From Akkermansiaceae bacterium UBA4589 (GTDB lineage: Bacteria > Verrucomicrobiota > Verrucomicrobiia > Verrucomicrobiales > Akkermansiaceae): 12,245 nucleotides of DNA. Positions 1-6,649 of the stretch are shown here, one piece after another. Under the pieces are notes generated by a model. That model was given only the letters and a program-made list of their open reading frames with translations, was not told the DNA's origin and did not search any database. A program made the position numbers and the translations under genes. The DNA is taken from positions 1 to 12,245 of the forward strand of contig DGJT01000044.1 in the NCBI GenBank assembly GCA_002387565.1, read 5' to 3'. Position 1 is the first letter of the stretch; every line of letters begins with the position of its first letter.

Positions 1-189
1 CCAATCGCTTTCCTAGGTGACAACCCGAACCAAAAACAATGGGCTAACTTTAGAGTCCCACTAGAAGAACAAAAACATGGTATTTTCTCTGCTCCTCATG
101 GATTATCATTTAATAAAGCAGGTGATTTATATGTTCAAGATTGGAATATCCACGGCAGAGCAACTAAACTAAGTTTAGTTAAACCTTAA
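1..189 (+). CDS. C-terminal end of an NHL-repeat / 6-bladed beta-propeller protein (partial)
   Basis: An open frame runs from the first base to a TAA at 187-189, giving 62 residues of a protein whose start lies outside the window. The visible part contains APHGLSFNKAGDLYVQDWN followed by GRATKLSLVKP. That PHG...G-LYV-DWN...GR-TKL pattern is the final blade of NHL-type propellers, secreted or cell-surface six-bladed proteins frequent in Planctomycetota and Verrucomicrobiota. Nothing can be said about substrate or signal peptide from this fragment. It is the only plus-strand gene in the window and converges on a broken lgt remnant, so its 3' end sits at or near a rearrangement point. The fold assignment is fairly firm; the cellular role is unknown. 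Confidence 0.75.
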   Translation, partial: PIAFLGDNPNQKQWANFRVPLEEQKHGIFSAPHGLSFNKAGDLYVQDWNIHGRATKLSLVKP

Positions 190-202
190 TAAAACCTCTT
201 AA

Positions 203-406
203 CAACAACGCATACGTCATAAAATCGATCACTTTAGACTCAGCCAACACCCAAGGCTGCACAGCTAAACGCGCCCAAGATTTAAGCAACCAAATAGCCG
301 CCACCACGCCTAACAAGTACGCCACCCCATACCAATGAATCGCCAACCTCCCCAAAGAAAGAGCCACCGGGTCTAAATCATGTACATACAACGCTTCCAT
401 AATCAT
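203..406 (-). pseudogene. lgt: 5' remnant of lgt (prolipoprotein diacylglyceryl transferase)
   Basis: The minus-strand frame starting at ATG 406 (or ATG 400) encodes a recognisable Lgt N-terminus: HDLDPVALSLG, then AIHWYGVAYLLG, then DFMTYALL. These match the first periplasmic segment and first membrane helix of Lgt, the inner-membrane enzyme that puts diacylglycerol on the lipobox cysteine of prolipoproteins. Homology stops after about 68 residues (near base 203), where the family would continue with a G-rich GGRIGY-type motif. The frame instead runs seven unrelated codons to a stop at 179-181, inside the end of the convergent propeller gene. Intact Lgt is about 260-300 residues, and all its catalytic residues lie past the break. 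The usually conserved Pro after the SLG motif is Arg here. An intact copy must exist elsewhere if this lineage makes lipoproteins, as the lipoprotein gene at 5671-6012 suggests. Confidence 0.8.
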
Positions 407-445
407 CAAGCTAAACTATTTAGTAACACAAAAGTACAAAATTAT

Positions 446-724
446 TTAACTATAACCTATTAATACTTTAAATTTATTATAACTATCCGAATTTTCACCT
501 TCGACTGGAGCGGTTAACCATGTATTTCCACACAATCTATCATAACTTTTAATTGCCTCAACTATCTCTTCTCTAGGCGCACTTAAAACAACTTTTGCTA
601 AAACACATCCTATAGAAGCTAAATACATTGTATATAATTTCCTATCTTCAGCCTGATTGGTATTATTCAAAGCGAACTCCAAATACTCAATATATAATGC
701 TAATTCTTTTTGCATTTCAAACAT
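446..724 (-). CDS. Small hypothetical protein
   Basis: This 92-residue frame encodes a mostly helical, soluble-looking protein with no signal peptide or clear membrane segment. Acidic and basic residues alternate through the first half (ELALYIEYLEFALNN, then AEDRKLYTMY), and there is an EEIVEAIKSYDRLC helix near residues 51-64. I do not recognise the family. The gene sits alone in visibly AT-rich DNA between the lgt remnant and the arsM-like gene. No Shine-Dalgarno sequence precedes either candidate ATG (724 or 715, giving MFEMQKE or MQKE). Size, composition and placement next to a rearrangement scar would fit an acquired cargo gene or a small immunity-type protein, but that is only a guess. 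The amino acid pattern looks coding rather than random. Confidence 0.5.
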   Translation of the reverse strand: MFEMQKELALYIEYLEFALNNTNQAEDRKLYTMYLASIGCVLAKVVLSAPREEIVEAIKSYDRLCGNTWLTAPVEGENSDSYNKFKVLIGYS

Positions 725-774
725 TCGGAAATTTATTTTATTTTTCTAATTCTGTTAATTGAAAAAGCTTTAGT

Positions 775-835
775 TTGCGTTAGCTAGTAGGCGCGTGAGG
801 TGAAGCTGTAGCTACCTACTGCGAACCTTACGCAA
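775..835. repeat. Nested inverted repeat downstream of the arsM-like gene
   Basis: TTGCGT (775-780) pairs with ACGCAA (830-835), and inside it AGTAGG (786-791) pairs with CCTACT (815-820). An 8-bp palindrome, GTAGCTAC, lies at 808-815. The element is richer in G+C than the AT-rich sequence to its left and lies about 33 nt after the arsM-like stop codon. It could form an RNA hairpin acting as a transcription terminator or 3' stabiliser, but it has no long T-tract directly after the stem, so a classical intrinsic terminator is not clear. Confidence 0.4.
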
Positions 836-867
836 CAACCTAGATGACGTGAAATAAAGTTTTTACC

Positions 868-2028
868 CTAGCAACAACTGGTGCCGTCGTCACTATTAGG
901 CTCACAACAATTGCTCGCTTGGGTAGTGGCATTGTAGCCTTGCCCTTTGGTTTCTTGAGCTGGTCTTCTTGCGTTGGCTTTGCAGTTAAATTCTGGAGCT
1001 TCTTCGAGAGGGATGTTGGTGATAGGGTCGATGAGTTCAAAGCTCTCTTGGTAAGGTGCTTTGCTATAAATGTTATAAGTTTTATCACAGACAGCGTAGC
1101 GGATACCTCGCTCAAAACTATGACCATCATCATCGAGGACTTTCTTAAATGGGCCTTTGTAAATCACGGCTTGATTGCGATCTAAGCAGGCACCTTCCTT
1201 GCCTTTAAAGGCTTCAATGGTCACTGAGCGAAATTCTATACCGTCCACGGTTTGCCATGGCTTAGACTCGTATTTGACTAGAGTTACACCGTAAAAACCT
1301 ACTTCTTCGAAAGCTTTGACAAAGGCTTCTTCGCTGAGAGCTCCAGAAATACAGCCACTCCAGAGGTACTCGTCTTTTTGCATTGCTTCAGGCACATCTT
1401 GGTCAGATACGATATCAGAAATGACGGCTCTACCGCCTTTTTTTAGCACTCGGAAAATTTCTTGGAACAGTTGAGGTTTTAAATCAGGATCTACGAGGTT
1501 GAGCACACAATTGGACACCACAACATCAACGGACTCTGTAGGTATCATCGGTTTTTCTCTGCGTAGTTTTTCCGCTGTCGCCTCAAGCTCCACCCACGCA
1601 TCAGCTGACTTAATGGGTTGTTGATTAAGAACCTCCTCTAAATCATCGAGGTTAAGCGCCAAATCCTGAATGCGCCCCTTGAAAAATTCCACATTTGAGT
1701 AACCTATAGCTTTTGCTACAATAGGCGCATTACGGTAGGCGACTTCGAGCATGGAGTCCGTCATATCGACTCCTATAACCTTGCCTGTTTCACCTACGAC
1801 TTGTGAGGCAATAAAGCAGATTTTTCCTGTGCCGCTACCTAAATCCAAGACGGTTTCCCCAGGTTTCAACCATTGAGAAGGGTCTCCGCAACCGTAGTCT
1901 TTGTCTATGACTTCTTGTGGTATGACTTTGAGGTATTGTGGGTCATAGTCAACGGGACAACACAAGGCTTGTTCTTGAGCTTCTGCTGCTGAGGCATATC
2001 TGGTTTTAACGGCGTTTTCTTGTTTCAT
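868..2028 (-). CDS. arsM: ArsM-like SAM-dependent methyltransferase with Cys-rich C-terminus
   Basis: This 386-residue class I methyltransferase has the SAM-binding loop LDLGSGTGK at 61-69 and the acidic loop VIGVDM at 84-89. C47 (YGCGDP), C174 (VSNCVLNL) and C226 (SGCIS) match the positions of the three arsenite-binding cysteines of ArsM, which methylates As(III). The order NCVLNL...F-EI-RVLK-GGR...SDIVSD is typical of ArsM. About 40 extra residues (roughly 124-164) interrupt the fold between the RIQDL motif and SVDVVVSN. A C-terminal domain (roughly 255-350) continues past the methyltransferase core, and the protein ends in two Cys-Cys pairs (374-375 and 385-386). An N-terminal LCCPVDYD motif adds another pair (23-24). 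Only 12 nt separate it from plsC, so it is probably last in the thrS-aroA operon. There is no arsR or other ars gene nearby. Methyltransferase is certain; As(III) as substrate is likely but not proven. Confidence 0.85.
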   Translation of the reverse strand: MKQENAVKTRYASAAEAQEQALCCPVDYDPQYLKVIPQEVIDKDYGCGDPSQWLKPGETVLDLGSGTGKICFIASQVVGETGKVIGVDMTDSMLEVAYRNAPIVAKAIGYSNVEFFKGRIQDLALNLDDLEEVLNQQPIKSADAWVELEATAEKLRREKPMIPTESVDVVVSNCVLNLVDPDLKPQLFQEIFRVLKKGGRAVISDIVSDQDVPEAMQKDEYLWSGCISGALSEEAFVKAFEEVGFYGVTLVKYESKPWQTVDGIEFRSVTIEAFKGKEGACLDRNQAVIYKGPFKKVLDDDGHSFERGIRYAVCDKTYNIYSKAPYQESFELIDPITNIPLEEAPEFNCKANARRPAQETKGQGYNATTQASNCCEPNSDDGTSCC

Positions 2029-2040
2029 AAATTTATAATT

Positions 2041-2730
2041 TTAGGAGCATACATAACCATCAACACTTAGCTTGCCGATTTCTTGCATGATTTGTTCACT
2101 GATTAAATTGTATTGTTCTTTGCCTTTTGCTTGTTTAACTGCTTCATTCCAAACAATAGGTTTACCTATCACTAGGCGTACAGGGTGAGGTTTAATAAAT
2201 GTTTTTCCCCTGGGCAAAATCTCACGAGCGCCAAATAGACGCATAGGCTGAACGGTCGGCCATGATTTAGCTACAATCATACCTACACCTTGTTGGCCTT
2301 TGCCTAACTTGCCGTCATAGGTGCGTTCTCCCTCGGGAAAGATGAGCACCTGACCCTTGTTTTTAAGGCGATTAATCATCAAGCGCAAGGTCTTGAGTTC
2401 AGGATTATCCTGATCAATAGGCACGGCATTAAAACGAGGGTAGAGAAATTTACCAATCCCTTTAAATAAGGTTTTGCGCGCTAAGTAATCTAATTCATGA
2501 TTAAAAGCCTGACCAATGAGTGGCGGGTCTAGGTAACTCTCGTGATTACAGACATATAAAATAGGAGCCTCATCTACCAAGTTTTCTTGCCCAATCACAC
2601 GGTAACCACAAAAAGCAGATACCAATGAGCGAGGTAATTGATAACCTAAGTGGTACCAAAAACGCATTTTAGAAAAAGGCTCTGGAATGTCATCTGAATA
2701 AGTATTTGATTCGCGTAATTCCATCATCAT
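2041..2730 (-). CDS. plsC: 1-acyl-sn-glycerol-3-phosphate acyltransferase
   Basis: This 229-residue PlsC-family acyltransferase transfers an acyl chain to lysophosphatidic acid to make phosphatidic acid at the inner membrane face. The four family motifs are present: NHESYLD at 62-68 (catalytic H63 and D68), the RFNAVPIDQD block at 99-108, FPEGERT at 131-137, and a VQPMRLFG block further on that corresponds to motif IV. Length is normal for the short PlsC class. Three consecutive ATG codons (2730, 2727, 2724) open the frame, and no Shine-Dalgarno sequence distinguishes them. It follows cmk by 16 nt and precedes the arsM-like gene by 12 nt. The cmk-plsC pairing is common in several phyla. Family is secure; acyl specificity cannot be read from sequence. 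Confidence 0.9.
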   Translation of the reverse strand: MMMELRESNTYSDDIPEPFSKMRFWYHLGYQLPRSLVSAFCGYRVIGQENLVDEAPILYVCNHESYLDPPLIGQAFNHELDYLARKTLFKGIGKFLYPRFNAVPIDQDNPELKTLRLMINRLKNKGQVLIFPEGERTYDGKLGKGQQGVGMIVAKSWPTVQPMRLFGAREILPRGKTFIKPHPVRLVIGKPIVWNEAVKQAKGKEQYNLISEQIMQEIGKLSVDGYVCS

Positions 2731-2746
2731 TTATAAATTTCTCTAG

Positions 2747-3406
2747 TTAAACAGATTCAATCAACTCTATCACTTGGTGACGCACAGCTTCAATGCTTAA
2801 GTTTGAAACATCGACGACCTGTGCACCGTCCGCAATCACCAATGGGGAAGCTTTGCGAGCTGAGTCAGCCGCGTCACGCTTAGCAATGACATCTACCTCA
2901 CCTTGATCTGCTCTGCGTGATTGTCTGACCTCTTGAGTGGCCTTGAGATAAAACTTATAAGGCGTATCTGGGAAAACTACTGAACCAATATCTCTGCCTT
3001 CCATGACGACAGCCTGTACTCCTTGCTTATTTAAATAACTACGCTGTATTTCAACTAACTTAGCACGTAAGTCAGGCAAAGCGGCTACTTGAGACACCCC
3101 AGCATTCACCTGAGCTAAACGTAGTTCTGTGGTGAGTTTCTGACCTTGATACTCAATCGCTGAGGTGTAGCCCTCAACCGTGTAATTAAGTTCATCGACA
3201 ATTTTAAGCAAGGCCTCCTCATCGGATAAATCTAAGTTTTTTTGAATAGCTAACCATGTCACAGCACGGTACATCTCACCCGAGTTGACCATGACCAAAC
3301 CATAATATTCAGCGAGGCCTTTTGCCAAAGTACTCTTGCCTGAGGCTGCAGGACCATCAATAGCAATAGCTTGGCCTTGTAACTTGTCCTTGATTAGCTG
3401 AGTCAT
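2747..3406 (-). CDS. cmk: Cytidylate kinase
   Basis: This 219-residue CMP/dCMP kinase phosphorylates CMP and dCMP with ATP in the cytoplasm. The P-loop GPAASGKST is at 18-26. The NMP-binding residues follow in NSGEMYR (41-47), and the GRDIGSVVFP motif (137-146) carries R138 and D139. The lid arginines are in SRR (163-165) and KRDAADSARKASPL (176-189), as in the short-form bacterial Cmk family. Its length matches the family (about 220-230). The ATG lies 2 nt after the aroA stop codon, with no Shine-Dalgarno sequence, which suggests translational coupling. aroA-cmk adjacency is widespread (E. coli has aroA and cmk close to rpsA), but here plsC, not rpsA, follows. Confidence 0.95.
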   Translation of the reverse strand: MTQLIKDKLQGQAIAIDGPAASGKSTLAKGLAEYYGLVMVNSGEMYRAVTWLAIQKNLDLSDEEALLKIVDELNYTVEGYTSAIEYQGQKLTTELRLAQVNAGVSQVAALPDLRAKLVEIQRSYLNKQGVQAVVMEGRDIGSVVFPDTPYKFYLKATQEVRQSRRADQGEVDVIAKRDAADSARKASPLVIADGAQVVDVSNLSIEAVRHQVIELIESV

Positions 3407-3408
3407 AC

Positions 3409-4719
3409 TTATGCTTGGATAAACTGTTGTAGGGTTTGCTCAAATGTAGGGTATGAGGTTTTGACACAATCTACATTATTAATCACTGTCTGCCCTTGGG
3501 CAAATAAACCAGCAATCGCAAATGCCATAGCAATACGATGGTCACCATAACTTTCTAATTCTGCTCCCTGCAAAGTGGCGTTGCCTTGCACGATCATGCC
3601 ATCTTCAAATTCTTCTACTTGGGCTCCCATTTTGCGCAAGTTTTTGACAACCGTATCAATACGGTCAGTTTCTTTGACTCTAAGTTCCTTGGCTTTGCGG
3701 ATTTCAAAACCGCCTTGAGATAAAGCTCCTGCAACGGCGAGGATAGGTACTTCATCAATAAGGTTAGGCACCTCTTCTTCGAGGACTTCAAGACGACCTA
3801 ACTCTGAGCCTTTAACCAGTAAATCACCAACAGGCTCATCACCTAGTTGACGTTGATTCAAAATTTGAATATCAGCACCCATACGCTTCAATACTTTAAC
3901 TACGGCATCACGAGTAGGGTTGAGTCCAATATTTTTAAGGAGGATTTCTGCTCCTGGCATCGCGCTTGCTGCGACTAACCAAAACGCCGCACTAGATACA
4001 TCGGCTGGCACTTGAATTTCTGCGGCTTTGAGTGACTGACCACCCTCTAAGCTCATCGTGCGTCCTTCGACTTTGATGTCTACCCCATAAGCACCGAGCA
4101 TACGCTCTGTATGATCTCGACAAGGAGCTGGCTCATGAATTACAGTCGTGCCCTGCGCTTTTAATCCTGCTAATAAAATAGCACTTTTTACCTGAGCACT
4201 CGCCATGGGCATGGTGTACTCGATGGCTTGTAACTTGCCTCCTGTGATTTCCAAAGGAGCGCAACCAGGTTTTTCTCCTAGCGATTTAAATTCAGCACCC
4301 ATTTGGCTCAAAGGAATAATAACTCTATCCATCGGTCGGCTTGATAGAGACTCGTCGCCAACAAGCATTGACAAAAAATTCTGCCCTGCAAGCAAGCCAG
4401 CGAGTAGACGCATCCCTGTACCTGCATTACCGCAATCAATCGGTCCACACGAAGGCTGCAACTCTCCATCACGACCCTCAAGATAAAATTCTGTAGGACC
4501 AAAACCTGCTAACTCTTCAATAATTTCAATCTTGGCGCCTAAGGCTATCATAGCTTGCAAGGTGTTGACACAATCTTCACTAGGCAAAAAGTTCTTAATA
4601 TGCGAACGCCCCTTAGCTAAACCACTAAAAATAGCAGAACGATGTGAAATACTCTTGTCTCCTGGAACCACTATTTCCCCTTGAAGCTGATTAATTTGAC
4701 TAACAATAAATTGACTCAT
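3409..4719 (-). CDS. aroA: 3-phosphoshikimate 1-carboxyvinyltransferase (EPSP synthase)
   Basis: AroA joins shikimate-3-phosphate and PEP in the sixth step of chorismate synthesis. I chose ATG 4719 (436 residues, MSQFIVSQIN), because the open frame further upstream overlaps tyrA and its extra 20 residues do not resemble the family. Active-site residues are K22-S23-R27 in PGDKSISHRS, the NAGTGMRLLAG loop (98-108), D322 in NLIDEVP, E350 and R353 in KETDRI, and H394 in GDHRIAM. The four signatures GDKS, SAQVK, RDHTE and NPTR place it with class II enzymes (Bacillus/CP4-like), although the PEP-site loop has Gly (G100) where CP4 has Ala. It lies 17 nt after tyrA and 2 nt before cmk, so it is part of the same transcript. 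Confidence 0.96.
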   Translation of the reverse strand: MSQFIVSQINQLQGEIVVPGDKSISHRSAIFSGLAKGRSHIKNFLPSEDCVNTLQAMIALGAKIEIIEELAGFGPTEFYLEGRDGELQPSCGPIDCGNAGTGMRLLAGLLAGQNFLSMLVGDESLSSRPMDRVIIPLSQMGAEFKSLGEKPGCAPLEITGGKLQAIEYTMPMASAQVKSAILLAGLKAQGTTVIHEPAPCRDHTERMLGAYGVDIKVEGRTMSLEGGQSLKAAEIQVPADVSSAAFWLVAASAMPGAEILLKNIGLNPTRDAVVKVLKRMGADIQILNQRQLGDEPVGDLLVKGSELGRLEVLEEEVPNLIDEVPILAVAGALSQGGFEIRKAKELRVKETDRIDTVVKNLRKMGAQVEEFEDGMIVQGNATLQGAELESYGDHRIAMAFAIAGLFAQGQTVINNVDCVKTSYPTFEQTLQQFIQA

Positions 4720-4736
4720 GATAATAAATAAAAATA

Positions 4737-5591
4737 TTAAGAAATTTGATCTCGATTGTTCTTTGCCTGCTGTAACCAAGCTTCTAAACCTAGATTATCT
4801 TTTTGCTCTAGTAGGCTTTTTAATTGGTCGAGTTCTCGACTAGCTTGCTCTAGATAGGGCAGTATTGCCTGACGATTTTCTTGGATAATTTCAGCCCACA
4901 TCGCAGCATCACCAGACGCCACACGCGAAGTATCCTTGAGCCCTTGCCCAGATAAAGAAGCGTCATTGCTGTCATCGATAGAAATAGCGGCTACTAGGGA
5001 TGCCATAGCATGCGGGAAATGACTAATTTTTGCGACAAGGGCATCATGCTCGTTGACACTCATCCATCTAATCTTGTCACAGCCAACTGTACGCCAAAAA
5101 TCTTCGAGATTCTGTTTTATTTCGCTGCTTGCTGCTGACTCTGAGCTGCTGACTCCAATAGTTAGCAAGCATGCTCCACCTTGATACAGTTCTACATCCG
5201 CAGCTTGGAGTCCTGATTTTTCAGAGCCTACCATCGGATGACTTCCAATAAAGAGCCTGCTATCTACTAATGGTTCTAGCTCGTCATGTGGCAACTCTTT
5301 GACACTGCCAACATCTGTAATAAGCGCCGTTTTAGGCAAACCTGCTTCAATAGCTTGCTCTAGCAGGTCAGCCATCACACCAACCGGTGTTGTAAGGACT
5401 AATAAATCAGCATCAGCCACAATAGTGGCTAAATCTGTAGAAGCATGAATCCCTAATTCAAGGGCTTGATCTACAGCCTCTTGTCTACGAGCCCAAAGTG
5501 CTGCTTGCGTTTGAGGTAATTTAGATTGCAGAGCTAGAGCGAGCGAGCCCCCCATGAGTCCTGAACCTAAAATCGCAACTTTCGCAAACAT
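4737..5591 (-). CDS. tyrA: Prephenate (or arogenate) dehydrogenase
   Basis: This 284-residue TyrA oxidatively decarboxylates prephenate or arogenate towards tyrosine, using NAD(P)+. The Rossmann motif GSGLMGGS is at 9-16, with DVGSVKE at 93-99. The catalytic His is in GSHPMVGSEKSG (H118), SHFPH (190-194) carries two conserved histidines, and R223 is in the KDTSR motif. It is a stand-alone dehydrogenase: no chorismate mutase or ACT domain is fused. The ATG at 5591 is fixed by an in-frame TAG 9 nt upstream. A GAGGAG box lies at 5605-5610, 13 nt from the ATG, which is longer than optimal. A strong RBS with a six-codon mini-ORF sits further upstream. Substrate and cofactor preference cannot be told from this sequence alone. 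Confidence 0.93.
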   Translation of the reverse strand: MFAKVAILGSGLMGGSLALALQSKLPQTQAALWARRQEAVDQALELGIHASTDLATIVADADLLVLTTPVGVMADLLEQAIEAGLPKTALITDVGSVKELPHDELEPLVDSRLFIGSHPMVGSEKSGLQAADVELYQGGACLLTIGVSSSESAASSEIKQNLEDFWRTVGCDKIRWMSVNEHDALVAKISHFPHAMASLVAAISIDDSNDASLSGQGLKDTSRVASGDAAMWAEIIQENRQAILPYLEQASRELDQLKSLLEQKDNLGLEAWLQQAKNNRDQIS

Positions 5592-5632
5592 TGTTAACTA
5601 CTGACTCCTCAATTACTGCTTTATGCTTACCG

Positions 5633-5667
5633 CTATTTATTCGTAAGCTTCATGATTATTCCTCCTT
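5633..5667 (-). promoter_or_regulatory. Strong ribosome binding site with six-codon mini-ORF upstream of tyrA
   Basis: Read on the minus strand, AAGGAGG (5667-5661) is followed after 7 nt by ATG (5653-5651) and the codons for MKLTNK, then a TAG at 5635-5633. This is the best Shine-Dalgarno/start pair in the window, yet it drives only six codons. It begins 3 nt after the lipoprotein stop codon and ends 41 nt before the tyrA start. It could be a leader peptide, a ribosome-loading site for tyrA, or the relic of a lost gene. It contains no Tyr or Phe codons, so classic aromatic attenuation is not supported. Confidence 0.45.
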
Positions 5668-5670
5668 AAA

Positions 5671-6012
5671 TTAAGGGATGCGAAAATACTTCTTTTCACT
5701 CCTAGCGTAATAAGGGTCTAGCACCAAATCTCCTGATTGTTGATTTCTCACGTCAAGCGGCTTCTGACTATAAGGGCTAAGCACATAACCCTGCTTGCCT
5801 GGTATAGCTGTCGCATAAGGGTAGTCCTCTTCATTCACGACGACATTTTGCGTCTGCTTCTCTTGAGATTTTTGATAAGCTTCTTGCAAGTGTGAGTACT
5901 TACTCTCCTCTACTTGATTTAATAAGGTTTCGTCTTTTGTAGGCTCAGGGGCACAATTCACCAACAAAGCGGCTACTGCGGACAACACAACTACTAAACT
6001 GAACTGTTTCAT
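5671..6012 (-). CDS. Small predicted lipoprotein, conserved C-terminal motif
   Basis: This 113-residue protein begins MKQFSLVVVLSAVAALLVNC, a signal peptide with a lipobox-like LVNC (Cys20). Asn at -1 is unusual but tolerated. The mature part has a charged helix (about 26-55) and a C-terminal block, YVLSPYSQKPLDVR then LVLDP then EKKYFRIP, resembling short conserved proteins of PVC bacteria that end in FR(I/V)P. Function is unknown. I start it at ATG 6012, because the open frame upstream only shadows the end of infC. With that start it begins 1 nt after the infC stop codon (TAA-T-ATG), so coupled translation with infC is likely. It occupies the position where rpmI usually follows infC. Confidence 0.7.
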   Translation of the reverse strand: MKQFSLVVVLSAVAALLVNCAPEPTKDETLLNQVEESKYSHLQEAYQKSQEKQTQNVVVNEEDYPYATAIPGKQGYVLSPYSQKPLDVRNQQSGDLVLDPYYARSEKKYFRIP

Positions 6013-6013
6013 A

Positions 6014-6649
6014 TTAGCTTTTATCTTCTGATTTTTCCTCTGCTGATTCTTCAGAAGCATCATCACCCTCAAGGTTTTTGATTTCGAGCTCTTCATCTTC
6101 ATGGTGCTCAATATCATCTTCTTCTAAATCTTCAAATTTGACCTTCTTAAATTTACGTACACGCTGATCTTTAGGTAACGGAGAGACCACCATAATCATA
6201 AAGCGACCATTAATACGTGGCTCTTGGTCTACTTGAGCCATGGTTTTAAAGTCCTCTTTGACTCTATCCATGACGGTGAAACCAATTTCTTTATGCGCAT
6301 TTTCACGCCCTTTGAACATGATTTGGATACGTACCTTGTGCCCTGCATCGAGAAAGCTCTCCGCTCTAGACATCTTGATATTGTAATCATTTTCTTCAGT
6401 GCCTACACGGAACTGAATCCCTTTCATTTTGGTATTTGTCTTTGGCTTTTTCAGCTTAGACTGCTCGTACTTGTACTTACCATAATTAACAATCTTACAA
6501 ACTGGAGGTCTCACAGTAGGTGAGATTTCTACCAAGTCTAAGCCTCTTTCTTTGGCTTTTTGAATCGCAAACTTAGTGTCATGGACACCTAGTTGTTCGC
6601 CTGTTGGGGCAACTACACGGACTTTTGGCGCTCTAATTTCTTCGTTCAC
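6014..6649 (-). CDS. infC: Translation initiation factor IF-3 (start uncertain)
   Basis: IF-3 binds the 30S subunit, blocks premature 50S joining and checks the start codon. The N-domain shows NEEIRAPKVRVV, GEQLGVHDTKFAIQKAKERG, DLVEISPTVRPPVCKI and DYGK-like NYGKYKYE. The C-domain shows MKGIQFRVGTEENDYNIK and FKGRENAHKEIG. Counted from GTG 6649 there are 211 residues, about 30 more than E. coli, because of an acidic tail (173-211) rich in Glu and Asp. GTG 6649 would put the protein's start right at the NEEIR motif. The frame stays open and coding-like upstream for 15 more codons (KKPRPKRYRAPKIR) to an ATA at 6694, bounded by a TAA at 6709-6707. No ATG, GTG or TTG lies in that extension, so a rare start such as AUA (6694) or AUU (6655) is possible. 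A small lipoprotein gene follows instead of rpmI-rplT. Confidence 0.93.
   Translation of the reverse strand: MNEEIRAPKVRVVAPTGEQLGVHDTKFAIQKAKERGLDLVEISPTVRPPVCKIVNYGKYKYEQSKLKKPKTNTKMKGIQFRVGTEENDYNIKMSRAESFLDAGHKVRIQIMFKGRENAHKEIGFTVMDRVKEDFKTMAQVDQEPRINGRFMIMVVSPLPKDQRVRKFKKVKFEDLEEDDIEHHEDEELEIKNLEGDDASEESAEEKSEDKS

Noticed and set aside
179..409. Intact small membrane protein gene
   Set aside because: The sequence is clearly the N-terminus of Lgt cut short, with the last seven codons unrelated; a remnant explains it better.
775..840. Integron attC-like site
   Set aside because: The GTT and AAC core halves are in the wrong order for attC, the consensus is not met, and there is no integrase or cassette array.
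919..1185. 88-residue plus-strand open frame inside the arsM-like gene
   Set aside because: It lies wholly inside a confidently coding minus-strand gene and its product resembles nothing; it is an antisense shadow.
4205..4486. Plus-strand 93-residue frame inside aroA
   Set aside because: It is antisense to conserved active-site coding sequence, and no independent support for it is visible.
4720..4779. Extended N-terminus of AroA overlapping tyrA
   Set aside because: The added 20 residues have no match to the family, and MSQFIVSQIN begins where EPSP synthases normally begin.
6013..6117. Longer N-terminus for the small lipoprotein, starting inside infC
   Set aside because: The extra residues only read through the end of infC in another frame, while ATG 6012 gives a proper lipoprotein signal peptide.
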